64,000 nt of DNA, from positions 62,001 through 126,000 of the forward strand of contig MKVL01000023.1 in the NCBI GenBank assembly GCA_001899205.1, written 5' to 3'. Made by a program: the position numbers and the translations under genes. Within the stretch, counting starts at the first letter, position 1, and each line of letters begins with the position of its first letter. Below, in pieces: positions 52,333-61,599 of the stretch. The stretch is from Mesorhizobium sp. 65-26 (GTDB lineage Bacteria > Pseudomonadota > Alphaproteobacteria > Rhizobiales > Rhizobiaceae). The notes beneath the pieces were generated by a model that did no database searches, was not told the DNA's origin, and saw only the letters and a program-made list of their open reading frames with translations.

Positions 52333-53217
52333 TCAGCCGTTGTGCGTGCCGACGATCTGGCTGCCTTCCAGCTTGGTGAACGGCACGAACGGCACCACCT
52401 TGCCGTTGTAGATGTCCGAGCGAACGATGTTGAAGCTGCCGTCGGATTGCTGCTGCTTGATCACCTTGAGCACGTGCTGGGCGCCGGGCGGCCCGACCGG
52501 AATGACCATGATGCCGTTCGGCTTGAGCTGCTGCAGCAGCGATGGCGGAATGTGGTCGATGCCGCAGGTGACGATAATCTTGTCGAATGCGCCGACGCCG
52601 TCCCAGCCGTAATAGCCATCGGCGCTCTTGCTGGCGATGGCGCCAATGCTGGAATAGCCGCGTGCGACCAGGCCGTCATAGATGCCGCGCGTGCGGGTCG
52701 CCAGCGGATCGATGATCTCGATCGTGTGCACCTTGTCGGTGAGATTGGAGAGATAGGCCGACTGGTAGCCAGAGCCGGTGCCGACCTCGAGCACGGAATC
52801 GCCGAACTGCACGTCGATCGCGGTCGTCATGCGGCCGACCAGATGCGGGCCGGAGATGGTCACGCCATAGCCGATGTCGAGAAAGGCATGGTCATAGGCG
52901 CGGGCCATGTTCTGCGGCAGCACGAACTCCTCGCGCGGCGTGAACAGGAAGGCGCGCTTGTTGCGGTCGTCGAGAACGTCCTTGTTGGCGACCATGACCT
53001 GGAAACGTTCGAAGCGCTGGGCGAGATATTGCGGATCCTCGCCGCGATTGGTCACCATCCACTCGATGAACGCCTTCTTGTCGCCCATCGGCACTTCGGC
53101 GTTGCGGTCGTAGGGCACCGGCAGGTTCGCGCTGGCGGCATTCACCCGTCGCGCCTTCGGCAGGATCGAAAAGGCGGCCGCCCCCGCAGACAGCGTCAGA
53201 AAGTCGCGACGCTTCAT
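52333..53217 (-). CDS. Exported protein-L-isoaspartate O-methyltransferase-like protein
   Basis: The 294-residue protein opens with a twin-arginine signal (MKRRDFLTLSAGAAAFSILP), unusual for this family. The body has the PCMT pattern: GYGVTISGPHLVGRMTTAI, then the SAM-binding VLEVGTGSGYQSAYLS, HTIEIIDPLATRTR and DKIIVTCGIDHIPPSLLQQL with late LKPNGIMVIPVGPP. PCMT normally repairs isoaspartyl residues in the cytoplasm with SAM, which is not known to reach the periplasm. The Tat signal may therefore reflect a different role or location. The ATG at 53217 is preferred to the TTG three bases upstream. It heads the three-gene operon. Confidence 0.83.
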   Translation of the reverse strand: MKRRDFLTLSAGAAAFSILPKARRVNAASANLPVPYDRNAEVPMGDKKAFIEWMVTNRGEDPQYLAQRFERFQVMVANKDVLDDRNKRAFLFTPREEFVLPQNMARAYDHAFLDIGYGVTISGPHLVGRMTTAIDVQFGDSVLEVGTGSGYQSAYLSNLTDKVHTIEIIDPLATRTRGIYDGLVARGYSSIGAIASKSADGYYGWDGVGAFDKIIVTCGIDHIPPSLLQQLKPNGIMVIPVGPPGAQHVLKVIKQQQSDGSFNIVRSDIYNGKVVPFVPFTKLEGSQIVGTHNG

Positions 53218-53323
53218 CAAACGCCTCCGAAAAGTGACCTAGGCCACCGCTGACATTACCTGCCTCGATCCGATGCACCGCCTCCAAAAACGAGTCAATG
53301 GTCCGGCGCGGGCCGGAGCGTGG

Positions 53324-53361
53324 CCCCGGAAATCGTGGCAAATATGCAACGATTTCCGGGG
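53324..53361. repeat. Long intergenic hairpin
   Basis: Arms CCCCGGAAATCGTGGCA and TGCAACGATTTCCGGGG (17 bp with one mismatch) flank an AATA loop. It lies about 110 bases upstream of the PCMT-like start and 375 bases before the DUF2778 gene, in a 518-base gene-free interval (53218-53735). A weaker, imperfect inverted repeat (TGGAACCGC and GCGGGATTCCA) follows at about 53373-53399. No T-run is present, so an operator or structured leader is more likely than a terminator. Confidence 0.6.
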
Positions 53362-53583
53362 CAACCCAAGCCATGGAACCGCGGAAAAGCGGGATTCCAC
53401 GGTCCAAACGAGAAAAAACACGGAGGCGCATGCCGGACCCCATGATTCTGCGCGCCCTTGCTTGACTTCACCGGCAAAAGCGGGCAGCAAACCCGATCTG
53501 GACGGGCTAGGACATCACTTCACGGATGTGGACGGGCCTTGTTTTTGGCATCGGATCCACACCCAAGGTTGGTTTGGGAGGGA

Positions 53584-53595
53584 TTGGTTAACCAA
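53584..53595. promoter_or_regulatory. Palindrome TTGGTTAACCAA upstream of the DUF2778 gene
   Basis: This is a perfect 12-bp palindrome about 140 bases before the start codon at 53736, in an A+T-rich patch suited to a promoter. A regulator dimer site is the natural reading; the regulator is unknown. Confidence 0.45.
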
Positions 53596-53684
53596 CTTTG
53601 TCCATATTTTGAAGCAATCGGCAACCAAGGACAGGCGCGGCAAACGCGTCGGGGACCACCAGGGATCATTCACGCAATGGTCGT

Positions 53685-53703
53685 CGCGGCTCTCGGAGCC
53701 GCG
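53685..53703 (+). promoter_or_regulatory. Leader hairpin before the DUF2778 gene
   Basis: CGCGGCTC (53685-53692), loop TCG, GAGCCGCG (53696-53703) form a perfect 8-bp stem, 32 bases before the start codon. If transcribed it would be a stable 5'-UTR structure. Confidence 0.45.
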
Positions 53704-53735
53704 GGCGGGAAGCCGATTGGAGCAAGATTGGTTGC

Positions 53736-55349
53736 ATGGCGTCGTTGAGTAGAAACACAAGTGGGGACGAGCGTCGGGACGATCCGCCCGGCGCGAACTC
53801 GCGCAAGGGCGCGCCCGGTCGCGCCCGGATCATGCGCTGGGTCGCGGTACCCGGCGTCGGAGCCGCGCTCGGCCTTTGGCTGGTCGGCACCATGGCGGGC
53901 CTGAGTTCCGTCGGCGCTTCGCTGTCCTCTTCTTCCGGAGGCCTGCCGCAGACCCTTTCCATGAACGGATCGATAGCCCTCGTCGATCCGCTGAAGCAGC
54001 ACCTGCTGAGTTCCTCGGCACCGTTTGCCAGCGGCAACAGCCATGGCGGCATGCTCGCCATGCGCGACCACGCGGTCCAGTGCGGGCTCGGCTGCTTCAC
54101 CCCCGTGACCGCGCACGACAAGGCGGCCCGCCTGGTGGCACTGAAAGCCGCGGCTCCGGTTGCCGCGAAACCCACCGCGCGTGAACGTTTTGAAAGCATC
54201 GAAGCCTCGCTGTCGCCGGCCCGCATCGCCGCGGCCCTCGCCGTCCAGCCCGGCACGGACGGCGCGCGTCCCGTGATTTCCGCCGTCCAGCCCGGAACGG
54301 TCGCCGTGGCCTCGCTGGCGCCGGCGGGCACGCTGGTCGCAAGCCTCTCGGATCAGCCTTCGACGCCGTCGGCGGAACGCTTTGCCCGCACCGGGGAAAG
54401 CTCGCCGGTCGTCCAGACGGCTCCGCAGCCGATGCGCTTCGGCAACGCCGGCGCCGACCCGACCTCGCCAAGCGCCGCCGAACTGGCGCTCGCGCTGGTC
54501 AGGTCCATGCCTGTCGACGACCAGGCCTTCTCCGATCCGCTGCCGATCAACGAATCCTCGGTCGACGTCGCCGTTGCGCCCGCCCAGGCCGAAGTGCAGA
54601 AGCCGGGCGATGCCGCCGCGATGCCCGATGCGTTGACCAACGACGTTCCGCTGCCGACATGGCGTCCCAAGACGGACAACGCCGCGCCGGCGAGGGCCGA
54701 ACAGGCGCCGGAGCCGAAGATCGAACAGGCAAGGCCGACGCGGCAGGCGCGTCCGGTCGAGCAGAGCCGGCCCGTGCAGACGGCCAAGCCGGCGCAGCCC
54801 ACGGCCCCGCGCGGCAGGTCCGGAGAAGGCGGAGAGATGCTCGCCTACGCCAAGCCGGACATGCCTTCGGGCGGCCTCGGCCAAGCCTTCAGGAACCTGT
54901 TCAGCACGCCGCGCCCCGGGGGCGCCGGCAATGGCGTCGCCGTCTACGACATCAGCGCCAAGACGGTCTACATGCCGGACGGCCAGCGCCTCGAGGCGCA
55001 TTCCGGGCTTGGCGCATTCGTCGATCAGCCGCGCTATGTCGACCAGAAGGATCGCGGGCCGACGCCGCCCAACACATACAAGCTTTCGCTGCGTGAATCG
55101 CGTTTCCATGGCGTCGAGGCGCTGCGCCTGACGCCTGTGAACGGCGGCAACAAATATGGCCGCAACGGCCTGCTGGCGCATACTTACATGCTGCGCGGCG
55201 GCCGTGCCGAGTCGAATGGCTGCGTCGTCTTCAGGGACTATTCCCGCTTCCTCGCCGCCTTCAAGCGGGGCAAGATCACGCATCTCGTGGTCGTGCCGCG
55301 CCTGTCCGGTTCGCCGGCGCGCGTGGCTTCGAATGCCAGCGGTGCCTGA
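53736..55349 (+). CDS. DUF2778 (Tlde1-like) membrane-anchored protein, possible L,D-transpeptidase fold
   Basis: The 537-residue protein has a basic N-terminus, one membrane helix (about 33-55), a long Ala/Pro/Ser-rich spacer (about 60-400) and a C-terminal DUF2778 domain (about 400-530). The domain shows GNGVAVYDISAKTVYMPDG, PPNTYKLSLRESRFHGVEALRLTPV, and the catalytic-type block HTYMLRGGRAESNGCVVF, with the His and Ser-X-Gly-Cys typical of L,D-transpeptidase-like folds. DUF2778 is the domain of the Tlde1 type VI effectors that attack peptidoglycan tetrapeptides. Here the anchor and spacer point to a housekeeping cell-wall role in the periplasm. Upstream lie three ordered palindromes. Confidence 0.82.
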   Translation: MASLSRNTSGDERRDDPPGANSRKGAPGRARIMRWVAVPGVGAALGLWLVGTMAGLSSVGASLSSSSGGLPQTLSMNGSIALVDPLKQHLLSSSAPFASGNSHGGMLAMRDHAVQCGLGCFTPVTAHDKAARLVALKAAAPVAAKPTARERFESIEASLSPARIAAALAVQPGTDGARPVISAVQPGTVAVASLAPAGTLVASLSDQPSTPSAERFARTGESSPVVQTAPQPMRFGNAGADPTSPSAAELALALVRSMPVDDQAFSDPLPINESSVDVAVAPAQAEVQKPGDAAAMPDALTNDVPLPTWRPKTDNAAPARAEQAPEPKIEQARPTRQARPVEQSRPVQTAKPAQPTAPRGRSGEGGEMLAYAKPDMPSGGLGQAFRNLFSTPRPGGAGNGVAVYDISAKTVYMPDGQRLEAHSGLGAFVDQPRYVDQKDRGPTPPNTYKLSLRESRFHGVEALRLTPVNGGNKYGRNGLLAHTYMLRGGRAESNGCVVFRDYSRFLAAFKRGKITHLVVVPRLSGSPARVASNASGA

Positions 55350-55354
55350 ATATC

Positions 55355-55380
55355 CGACGCCAGGAGATTGCCTGGCGTTG
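55355..55380 (+). terminator. Hairpin after the DUF2778 gene
   Basis: ACGCCAGG (55357-55364), loop AGATTG, CCTGGCGT (55371-55378) pair perfectly, extendable by two pairs. It starts 8 bases after the stop codon. There is no T-run. A second small hairpin, CTGACAG-CCTT-CTGTCAG, lies at 55452-55469 before uvrB. Confidence 0.55.
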
Positions 55381-55542
55381 CATGGTCGGTCCCGGATCAC
55401 TCCGCCTAGGACAACTGGTCTTCGTTTCCATCGCCCCGAGACTGACAACTCCTGACAGCCTTCTGTCAGCAGCCGCAACCCGCGCGGCTGTCGTCGCCAG
55501 GACACTCTTTCCATTTCGCCCGAGTCCTCCCATATTCGGGAC

Positions 55543-58500
55543 ATGGCCAAAAACCCCGATACGAAGACGCCGCGGACGGCGAACGAAGCACGCGCCGCGC
55601 AGCCCAAGCGGCGCAGCCCGCTGACCGACTTCCTCGATGCTTCCGAGCCCCTGCACAAGGGCGGCTTCGCCGAAGCGCCGCAGGCGGAGCTTTCCGGCAC
55701 GCCGCTCTCCGGCTCCATCGCCGACTGGGCCGAGCAGATCGAACGCGAGGCGGAGATCGCCGCCCGGCCGGCTCCGGCGCGCAACAAGGACGGCGGTGAC
55801 AAGGCATCCAAACCGGCCAGCAAGAAGGTCCCCGAGCGCTCTTCGTCGCCGACACGCACCGCGCGCGGCACCTCGATGGGCGGCGCCGCCACTGCCCGCG
55901 AACGCGCGGCGGCGGGTCTCAATCCGGTGGCCGGCCTCGATGTCTCGCTGGAAGAAGCCGAGACGATGACGTCGAGCGGCGTCACCGCCACGGTCGCAGC
56001 CCTCTCCGCGCTGATCGAATCCGGCAATCCGCTGCACAAGGACGGCGTTCTGTGGACGCCGCACCGCCCTGCCCGCCCGGAAAAATCAGAAGGCGGCATC
56101 GCCATCAAGATGGTGTCGGACTTCGAACCGGCCGGCGACCAGCCAACGGCGATCAAGGACCTTGTCGAGGGTGTCGACAACAACGACCGCACGCAGGTGC
56201 TGCTGGGCGTCACGGGCTCCGGCAAAACCTTCACCATGGCCAAGGTGATCGAGGAGACGCAGCGCCCGGCCCTGATCCTCGCCCCGAACAAGACGCTGGC
56301 GGCCCAGCTCTATGCCGAGTTCAAGAAGTTCTTCCCCGACAATGCGGTGGAGTACTTCGTCTCCTATTACGACTACTACCAGCCGGAAGCCTACGTCCCG
56401 CGCACCGACACCTTCATCGAAAAGGAATCCTCGATCAACGAGCAGATCGACCGCATGCGCCACTCGGCGACGCGCTCGCTGCTGGAGCGCGACGACGTCA
56501 TCATCGTCGCCTCTGTGTCCTGCATCTACGGTATCGGCTCGGTCGAGACCTACACCGCGATGACCTTCCAGATGCAGATCGGCGACCGGCTCGACCAGCG
56601 CGCCCTGCTCGCCGATCTCGTCGCCCAGCAATACAAGCGCCAGGACATCAATTTCGTGCGTGGCTCCTTCCGCGTGCGCGGCGACACGATCGAGATCTTC
56701 CCCGCCCACCTTGAGGATCGCGCCTGGCGCATTTCGATGTTCGGCGACGAGATCGAGTCGATCACCGAGTTCGATCCGCTGACCGGCCAGAAGACCGGCG
56801 AGTTGAAGAGCGTCAAGATCTACGCCAACTCGCACTACGTTACGCCGCGGCCAACTTTGAATCAGGCCATCAAGTCGATCAAGGAAGAGCTCAAGCATCG
56901 GTTGCAAGAGCTTGAAAAGGCCGGCCGCCTTCTGGAGGCGCAGCGCCTGGAACAGCGCACCCGCTTCGATCTGGAAATGCTGGAGGCAACCGGCTCCTGC
57001 GCCGGCATCGAGAATTATTCGCGTTATCTCACCGGCCGCCAGCCGGGCGATCCGCCGCCGACATTGTTCGAGTATATACCGGACAACGCCTTGGTCTTCA
57101 TCGACGAAAGCCACGTCACGGTGCCGCAGATCGGCGGCATGTATCGCGGCGACTTCCGCCGCAAGGCAACCTTGGCCGAGTACGGCTTCCGCCTGCCCTC
57201 CTGCATGGACAACCGGCCGCTGCGTTTCGAGGAATGGGACGCCATGCGACCGTTGTCGGTCGCCGTTTCGGCGACGCCCGGCGGCTGGGAAATGGAACAG
57301 TCCGGCGGCGTCTTCGCCGAGCAGGTCATTCGTCCGACCGGCCTGATCGATCCACCCGTCGAGGTGCGCCCCGCCAAGAGCCAGGTCGACGACGTCGTCG
57401 GCGAGATACGCGACACGACGAAGGCAGGCTACCGCACGCTGGTCACGGTGCTGACCAAGCGCATGGCCGAGGACCTGACCGAGTATCTGCACGAGAACGG
57501 CATCCGCGTGCGCTACATGCATTCCGACATCGACACTCTGGAGCGCATCGAGATCCTGCGCGACCTGCGTCTCGGCGCCTTCGACGTGCTGGTCGGCATC
57601 AACCTGCTACGCGAGGGCCTCGACATTCCGGAATGCGGCTTCGTCGCCATCCTCGACGCTGACAAGGAAGGCTTCCTGCGTTCCGAAACCTCGCTGATCC
57701 AGACGATCGGCCGCGCCGCCCGCAACGTCGACGGCAAGGTCATCCTCTACGCCGACCAGATCACCGGCTCGATGGAACGGGCGATGGCCGAGACCAACCG
57801 TCGCCGCGAGAAGCAGATGGAGTGGAACGCGGCCAACGGCATCACGCCGGAATCCGTCAAGTCGCGCATCGCCGACATCCTCGACTCGGTCTACGAGAAG
57901 GACCACGTGCGCGCCGACATCTCGCAGTTCACCGATGACGCCGGCGCCATGGTAGGCAACAACCTCAAGGCCCATCTCGACGCGCTGGACAAGCAGATGC
58001 GCGACGCCGCCGCCAATCTCGACTTCGAGAAGGCCGCGCGCGTCCGCGACGAAATCAAACGGCTGCGCGAGATGGAACTTTCCATTTCCGACGATCCGCT
58101 GGCGCGTGAGGTGGAAGGCCAGAGCCCCGCCTCGGGCCGCGAAAAAGGCAAGCACAACAAGGGCCTGGCCAAACATCGTACAGCCGAGGAGCAGGAGCGT
58201 TTCCGCAAGCTCGACGAAGCGCGCGCCGCCGAGGAGGCGGCGAAGGCTGCCCGGCCGAACCTCTTCCGCAAGCCGCATCTCGATGAGATGGGCGCCGAGG
58301 GCGCCGTGCCGGTGAAGAAGTCGCTGTTCGCCAAGCCATCGATCGACGACATGGGCCCTGGCACCGACATGACGACGCCGGCCGGCGCCGTGTCGCGCTC
58401 GCTGTTCAAGAAGCAGTCCGCGCACGAGGCGCACGGTTCCGACTTCGGTATTCCCGGCGAGCAGACCAAACCCCTGTTCCGCAAGAATTCGCTGGACGAG

Positions 58501-58713
58501 ATGACCGTGCGGCGAACCGAAAAACCGGTCGAGGGCGAGAAGCCGGTCAAGCCGCAGTCGATGTCGGGAGCCGGCGAGACCGACCGGGGCGCGAAGGAAC
58601 GCGACGACAAGCCCATCGTCCGTCAGCGCGCCGGCATCGGCTCCTACGAAGACCCGGCCGACGAACGCCGCCAGAAGCGACGTCCGGGCAAGACCGGAAG
58701 GCCTGGAAAATAG
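55543..58713 (+). CDS. uvrB: Excinuclease ABC subunit B with long N- and C-terminal extensions
   Basis: The 1056-residue protein is far longer than E. coli UvrB (673). A Pro/Ala-rich extension fills 1-187; the UvrB core starts at about 190 with [15 protein letters not shown], Walker A GVTGSGKT at 222-229, the [12 protein letters not shown] beta-hairpin region, and helicase motifs through [14 protein letters not shown] (UvrC-binding) motif lies near 808-846 ([20 protein letters not shown]). The tail 850-1056 is charged and holds four related 12-mers (see findings). UvrB checks damage with UvrA and loads UvrC in nucleotide excision repair. Rhizobial UvrBs are often extended, but the tail repeats are striking. 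No GAAC-N7-GTTC LexA box is visible upstream. Confidence 0.96.
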   Translation: MAKNPDTKTPRTANEARAAQPKRRSPLTDFLDASEPLHKGGFAEAPQAELSGTPLSGSIADWAEQIEREAEIAARPAPARNKDGGDKASKPASKKVPERSSSPTRTARGTSMGGAATARERAAAGLNPVAGLDVSLEEAETMTSSGVTATVAALSALIESGNPLHKDGVLWTPHRPARPEKSEGGIAIKMVSDFEPAGDQPTAIKDLVEGVDNNDRTQVLLGVTGSGKTFTMAKVIEETQRPALILAPNKTLAAQLYAEFKKFFPDNAVEYFVSYYDYYQPEAYVPRTDTFIEKESSINEQIDRMRHSATRSLLERDDVIIVASVSCIYGIGSVETYTAMTFQMQIGDRLDQRALLADLVAQQYKRQDINFVRGSFRVRGDTIEIFPAHLEDRAWRISMFGDEIESITEFDPLTGQKTGELKSVKIYANSHYVTPRPTLNQAIKSIKEELKHRLQELEKAGRLLEAQRLEQRTRFDLEMLEATGSCAGIENYSRYLTGRQPGDPPPTLFEYIPDNALVFIDESHVTVPQIGGMYRGDFRRKATLAEYGFRLPSCMDNRPLRFEEWDAMRPLSVAVSATPGGWEMEQSGGVFAEQVIRPTGLIDPPVEVRPAKSQVDDVVGEIRDTTKAGYRTLVTVLTKRMAEDLTEYLHENGIRVRYMHSDIDTLERIEILRDLRLGAFDVLVGINLLREGLDIPECGFVAILDADKEGFLRSETSLIQTIGRAARNVDGKVILYADQITGSMERAMAETNRRREKQMEWNAANGITPESVKSRIADILDSVYEKDHVRADISQFTDDAGAMVGNNLKAHLDALDKQMRDAAANLDFEKAARVRDEIKRLREMELSISDDPLAREVEGQSPASGREKGKHNKGLAKHRTAEEQERFRKLDEARAAEEAAKAARPNLFRKPHLDEMGAEGAVPVKKSLFAKPSIDDMGPGTDMTTPAGAVSRSLFKKQSAHEAHGSDFGIPGEQTKPLFRKNSLDEMTVRRTEKPVEGEKPVKPQSMSGAGETDRGAKERDDKPIVRQRAGIGSYEDPADERRQKRRPGKTGRPGK

Positions 58714-58915
58714 GATTATGATTTCAAGTCGGCCCGGCCTGACCCCGAATCCGGCTCCAGACCGAAGAAAAAGCGCATAGTTTGTCCGAGACCATGTCGC
58801 GGTCCACCCACGATCTGAAGCCGGTGGGTTTGAGCACTCGACCCGTGTTGTGCGGTTGAGGATCTCGGACTCGCCTGGCTGAACGGGCATCGCCGCCAAC
58901 ACCTCTCACGCGATC

Positions 58916-58990
58916 AACTGCTTCGCTCTCGGTCGCTCGCGTGGCGGCTTCGGCACCAAGCTTCACAGGATTGCTGTTTCCACGATTGTC
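58916..58990 (+). pseudogene. Remnant of an IS5-type transposase
   Basis: Translating this stretch in frame gives GRSRGGFGTKLH followed by a short VDGQ, the pattern of the DDE transposase motif GRSRGG-X-TK-I/L-H of IS5/IS1182-like elements. The frame is short and nothing upstream continues it, and the M55 gene stop lies at 58996. It is probably a decayed insertion sequence in the 282-base gap 58714-58995. The same gap begins with a half copy (GGATTATGATTTCAAGTC) of the palindrome at 44309-44345. Confidence 0.5.
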
Positions 58991-58995
58991 GACGG

Positions 58996-59796
58996 TCAGA
59001 CCAAAATGAATCTGAGCGCCCGCTGAATATCGAAGAAATCAGACGCAGCGATTGCCACGGCACGAGGACCGTGCGAGCGCGCTCCCGGATACCACGAGGC
59101 CCGGTAGGCGTCTGATGGGTTGCAGAACTCGATGACCGCCTCGTAGCTCTCCGCTGCTTGCGGCATGAATTCGGAGAGATCGCGCGATAGCGCCGCCTTG
59201 ACGCCTTGTCGGATCAGAGCGCGCGCCTGCGACGGCGCGAGCGAATTGGCGGCCCGCCCGGCCCCAGCCAGGGTCTCTACAGTCGCAATACCCGGGACCA
59301 TTGCGCGAGCGTCGGCGCAGATGCCCGTGTCGCCCGCCAGGAATGCCGACGGCACGCCGTAACCAGCCGCGCAGCGCGCGTTCATCGTAAACTCGGACGC
59401 GACTTCGCCGTTGAGCAGCAGCCGCGAGATACGGGTCGTCGTCGTGTGGGCGAGAGGATTTGTCTCCGCTCCCGCCTTGGAATGGTAACCGATATAGAGT
59501 GCGGCGGCGAAACCGGTGTCGAGGCCGAACATCATGCCGTCGGGATGGCCCGACCAGCCGCGGATGATACGGACATAGTCTGGCAGCAGATCGACGATCA
59601 GGTTGCGGCCGCTGTCATGCGCGTCCTTGACGACGACTTCCTCGGCGCCGGCGGCGCGCGCGCCTTCGCAGGCGGCAACCACCTCCGCCGTCATCAAGGC
59701 CCGGAACTCACGGTAATCGGCATGGCTGCGATCGGCCTCGTCCCAATGGGCGATGCCGGCCGTACCTTCGATGTCGGCACTGAGGAACACCTTCAT
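58996..59796 (-). CDS. M55 family D-aminopeptidase (DppA type)
   Basis: The 266-residue protein matches the DppA fold: the metal ligands Asp8 and Glu10 are in SADIEGTAGI, His60 in VVKDAHDSGRN, His105 in YIGYHSKAG, with a second His at LAHTTT near 117 as catalytic candidate and Glu in ASEFTMNARC near 135. DppA releases D-Ala from D-amino-acid-led peptides. It is the last gene of the six-gene unit, joined to the P1-type peptidase gene by an ATGA overlap (59793-59796). AAGGAG lies upstream of the ATG at 59796. Cytoplasmic action on imported D-peptides is likely. Confidence 0.9.
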   Translation of the reverse strand: MKVFLSADIEGTAGIAHWDEADRSHADYREFRALMTAEVVAACEGARAAGAEEVVVKDAHDSGRNLIVDLLPDYVRIIRGWSGHPDGMMFGLDTGFAAALYIGYHSKAGAETNPLAHTTTTRISRLLLNGEVASEFTMNARCAAGYGVPSAFLAGDTGICADARAMVPGIATVETLAGAGRAANSLAPSQARALIRQGVKAALSRDLSEFMPQAAESYEAVIEFCNPSDAYRASWYPGARSHGPRAVAIAASDFFDIQRALRFILV

Positions 59797-60827
59797 GGCA
59801 ATGGGTTCTCCTTCAGCCATTGGGAAAGCGCCGGAAACGTCCGGCCCGCGCGACCAGCCATCGCAGGCGCGACACACAGCGCGTTGAGCACCGCCTCTTG
59901 CGTCGCCTCGGCGGCAGCACGGAACGGCATGTCGATGCGATCTTCGGCAAGCTGCCGTACAGGCTGGAAGGCGGCTGCCGGCTCATGCGCCACCGGATCT
60001 GCCGTCGTGAAGCACAGCGCGATATCGCCGCTGCCGTTGCCCCAGAACGCACCCAGGCGAGCCAGCCCGGCGCCAGCCCGGCGCGCCACTCGGCGAAGCT
60101 GGCGGTCGCCGAGCGGCAGGTCGGTGGCGAGAATGACAACGACCGAGCCCTTTTCCGCTTCTGCGATATCGAGTGGATTCGGACGCCGGCCGTCCGGTAG
60201 CACGAGGTCGCCGACGCGCCCGAAATTAGCCAGCACAAGGGCGCCAAGCATGTAATCGTGCTTGTCGATCCGCATCAGGCGCGAAGCCGAGCCGATACCG
60301 GCCTTGAAGCCGAAGGCGGTCATGCCGGTTCCCGCGCCTGTCGCCCCCAGAGGTACCTCGCCGCCCTTGGCATCGGCAAGTGCCGCCTCGGCGTCGGCCG
60401 TTGTCACGGCCATGGCCTGAATATCGTTGACCGCGCCGTCATTGCATTCGAAGACCAGCGGATTGACCGTGGAGGTCCTGCGTCCGATCTCCGGATTGGC
60501 TGCTATCGCCCGGCGAACCAGTGCTTGCGCGCAAGCCGCCACGGAGAACGTGTTGGTCATGAGGACCGGCGTCTCGACCGTTCCCAGTTCGGCGACCTGC
60601 ATGAGGCCTACGGATTTTCCAAAGCCGTTGATCACTTCGACGCCCGCGCGAACCTTTTGGCGGAAAAGGTCGCCTTGATGCGGCAGAATGGCGGTGACCC
60701 CGGTGGCCAGGCCGTCGCCATGCAGCGTGTGATGGCCAACGGTGACCCCATCGACATCGGTGATAGCATTGAACGGCCCTGGCGGCAGGAGGCCAGAACC
60801 CAGACCGAGATCGCGAGCTGACGGCAT
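59793..60827 (-). CDS. P1 (S58, DmpA-type) peptidase
   Basis: The product is 344 residues from the ATG at 60827, where AAAGG precedes it at good spacing; an ATG at 60842 is 5 codons upstream. The family motif GNGSGDIALCFTT holds the autocleavage Gly-Ser, as in DmpA, which splits the precursor so that Ser becomes the N-terminal nucleophile. VFECNDGAVND and GATGAGTGMTAFGFKAG are further signatures. DmpA has L-aminopeptidase/D-esterase-amidase activity, so it can release N-terminal residues of either configuration. Its neighbours suggest it works on peptides with D-residues. Confidence 0.9.
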   Translation of the reverse strand: MPSARDLGLGSGLLPPGPFNAITDVDGVTVGHHTLHGDGLATGVTAILPHQGDLFRQKVRAGVEVINGFGKSVGLMQVAELGTVETPVLMTNTFSVAACAQALVRRAIAANPEIGRRTSTVNPLVFECNDGAVNDIQAMAVTTADAEAALADAKGGEVPLGATGAGTGMTAFGFKAGIGSASRLMRIDKHDYMLGALVLANFGRVGDLVLPDGRRPNPLDIAEAEKGSVVVILATDLPLGDRQLRRVARRAGAGLARLGAFWGNGSGDIALCFTTADPVAHEPAAAFQPVRQLAEDRIDMPFRAAAEATQEAVLNALCVAPAMAGRAGRTFPALSQWLKENPLP

Positions 60828-60852
60828 TCGGGAGCCTTTCATCGTCTCTGGG

Positions 60853-61596
60853 TCAGAGGCGTCCCGCCTTCTTCAGGCTGCGCAGGAACGCCTGCGTGCG
60901 TTCGCCCCTGGGGTTGCCGAAGATCTCCGCGGGAGGCCCCTGTTCATAGACCGTTCCGGACTGGAGGAAACAGATCCTGTCGGCAACCTCGCGGGCGAAG
61001 CCCATTTCGTGCGTGGCCAGCATCATTGTCATTCCGCGAGCCGCGAGGTCGCGCACGATGTCGAGCACTTCCGCCACAAGCTCAGGGTCTAGGGCTGAGG
61101 TGATTTCATCCAGCAGAAGCAACATGGGGTCCATCATCAGCGCGCGCACGATGGCTACGCGCTGCTGCTGGCCGCCAGAGAGCCGGTCCGGATAGTCCCC
61201 GGCCTTATGGGCCAGGCCGATGCGCTCGAGGAAGGCCATCGCCTTGTCCCGCGCTTCGCGCCGGCCCATGCCGATCACCTTCAACGGCGCAAGCGTGGTG
61301 TTCTCAAGCACCGTCATATGGGGGAAGAGATTGTACCCCTGGAAGACGATGCCAATGTCGCGCCGCAGCCGGTCGAGATCCACTCCGGGTCCCGTGATGC
61401 GGTCGCCATGGATACGGATTTCGCCGAGCGAAATCTCCTCCAGTCTGTTGATGCAGCGCAGCAGCGTGGACTTGCCGCAGCCGGACGGTCCGATCAGGCA
61501 GATCACTTCATGCTCGTCGACGGACAGCGACAGGTTGGAGATGACTTCCAGCGGGCCGTAGCGCTTGGTCACGCCGTTGATTTCAAGCAGCGCCAT
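60853..61596 (-). CDS. Polar amino-acid ABC transporter ATP-binding protein
   Basis: The 247-residue ATPase has Walker [10 protein letters not shown] near residue 37, the signature [19 protein letters not shown], Walker [17 protein letters not shown] and switch His [10 protein letters not shown]. This matches the GlnQ/HisP family for polar amino acids. It couples to the permease gene 3 bases upstream and serves the binding protein at 62723. Two further metabolic genes follow in the same operon. Confidence 0.93.
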   Translation of the reverse strand: MALLEINGVTKRYGPLEVISNLSLSVDEHEVICLIGPSGCGKSTLLRCINRLEEISLGEIRIHGDRITGPGVDLDRLRRDIGIVFQGYNLFPHMTVLENTTLAPLKVIGMGRREARDKAMAFLERIGLAHKAGDYPDRLSGGQQQRVAIVRALMMDPMLLLLDEITSALDPELVAEVLDIVRDLAARGMTMMLATHEMGFAREVADRICFLQSGTVYEQGPPAEIFGNPRGERTQAFLRSLKKAGRL

Positions 61597-61599
61597 ACC

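Noticed and set aside
53584-53595. TTAA-containing palindrome as a CtrA binding site
   Set aside because: The second TTAA at the required 7-base spacing is missing.
55350-55542. LexA box upstream of uvrB
   Set aside because: No GAAC-N7-GTTC match is present; only small hairpins occur.
53670-56291. 873-codon minus-strand open frame opposite the DUF2778 gene and uvrB start
   Set aside because: No domain or ribosome site is seen and it is exactly antisense to real genes with known families.
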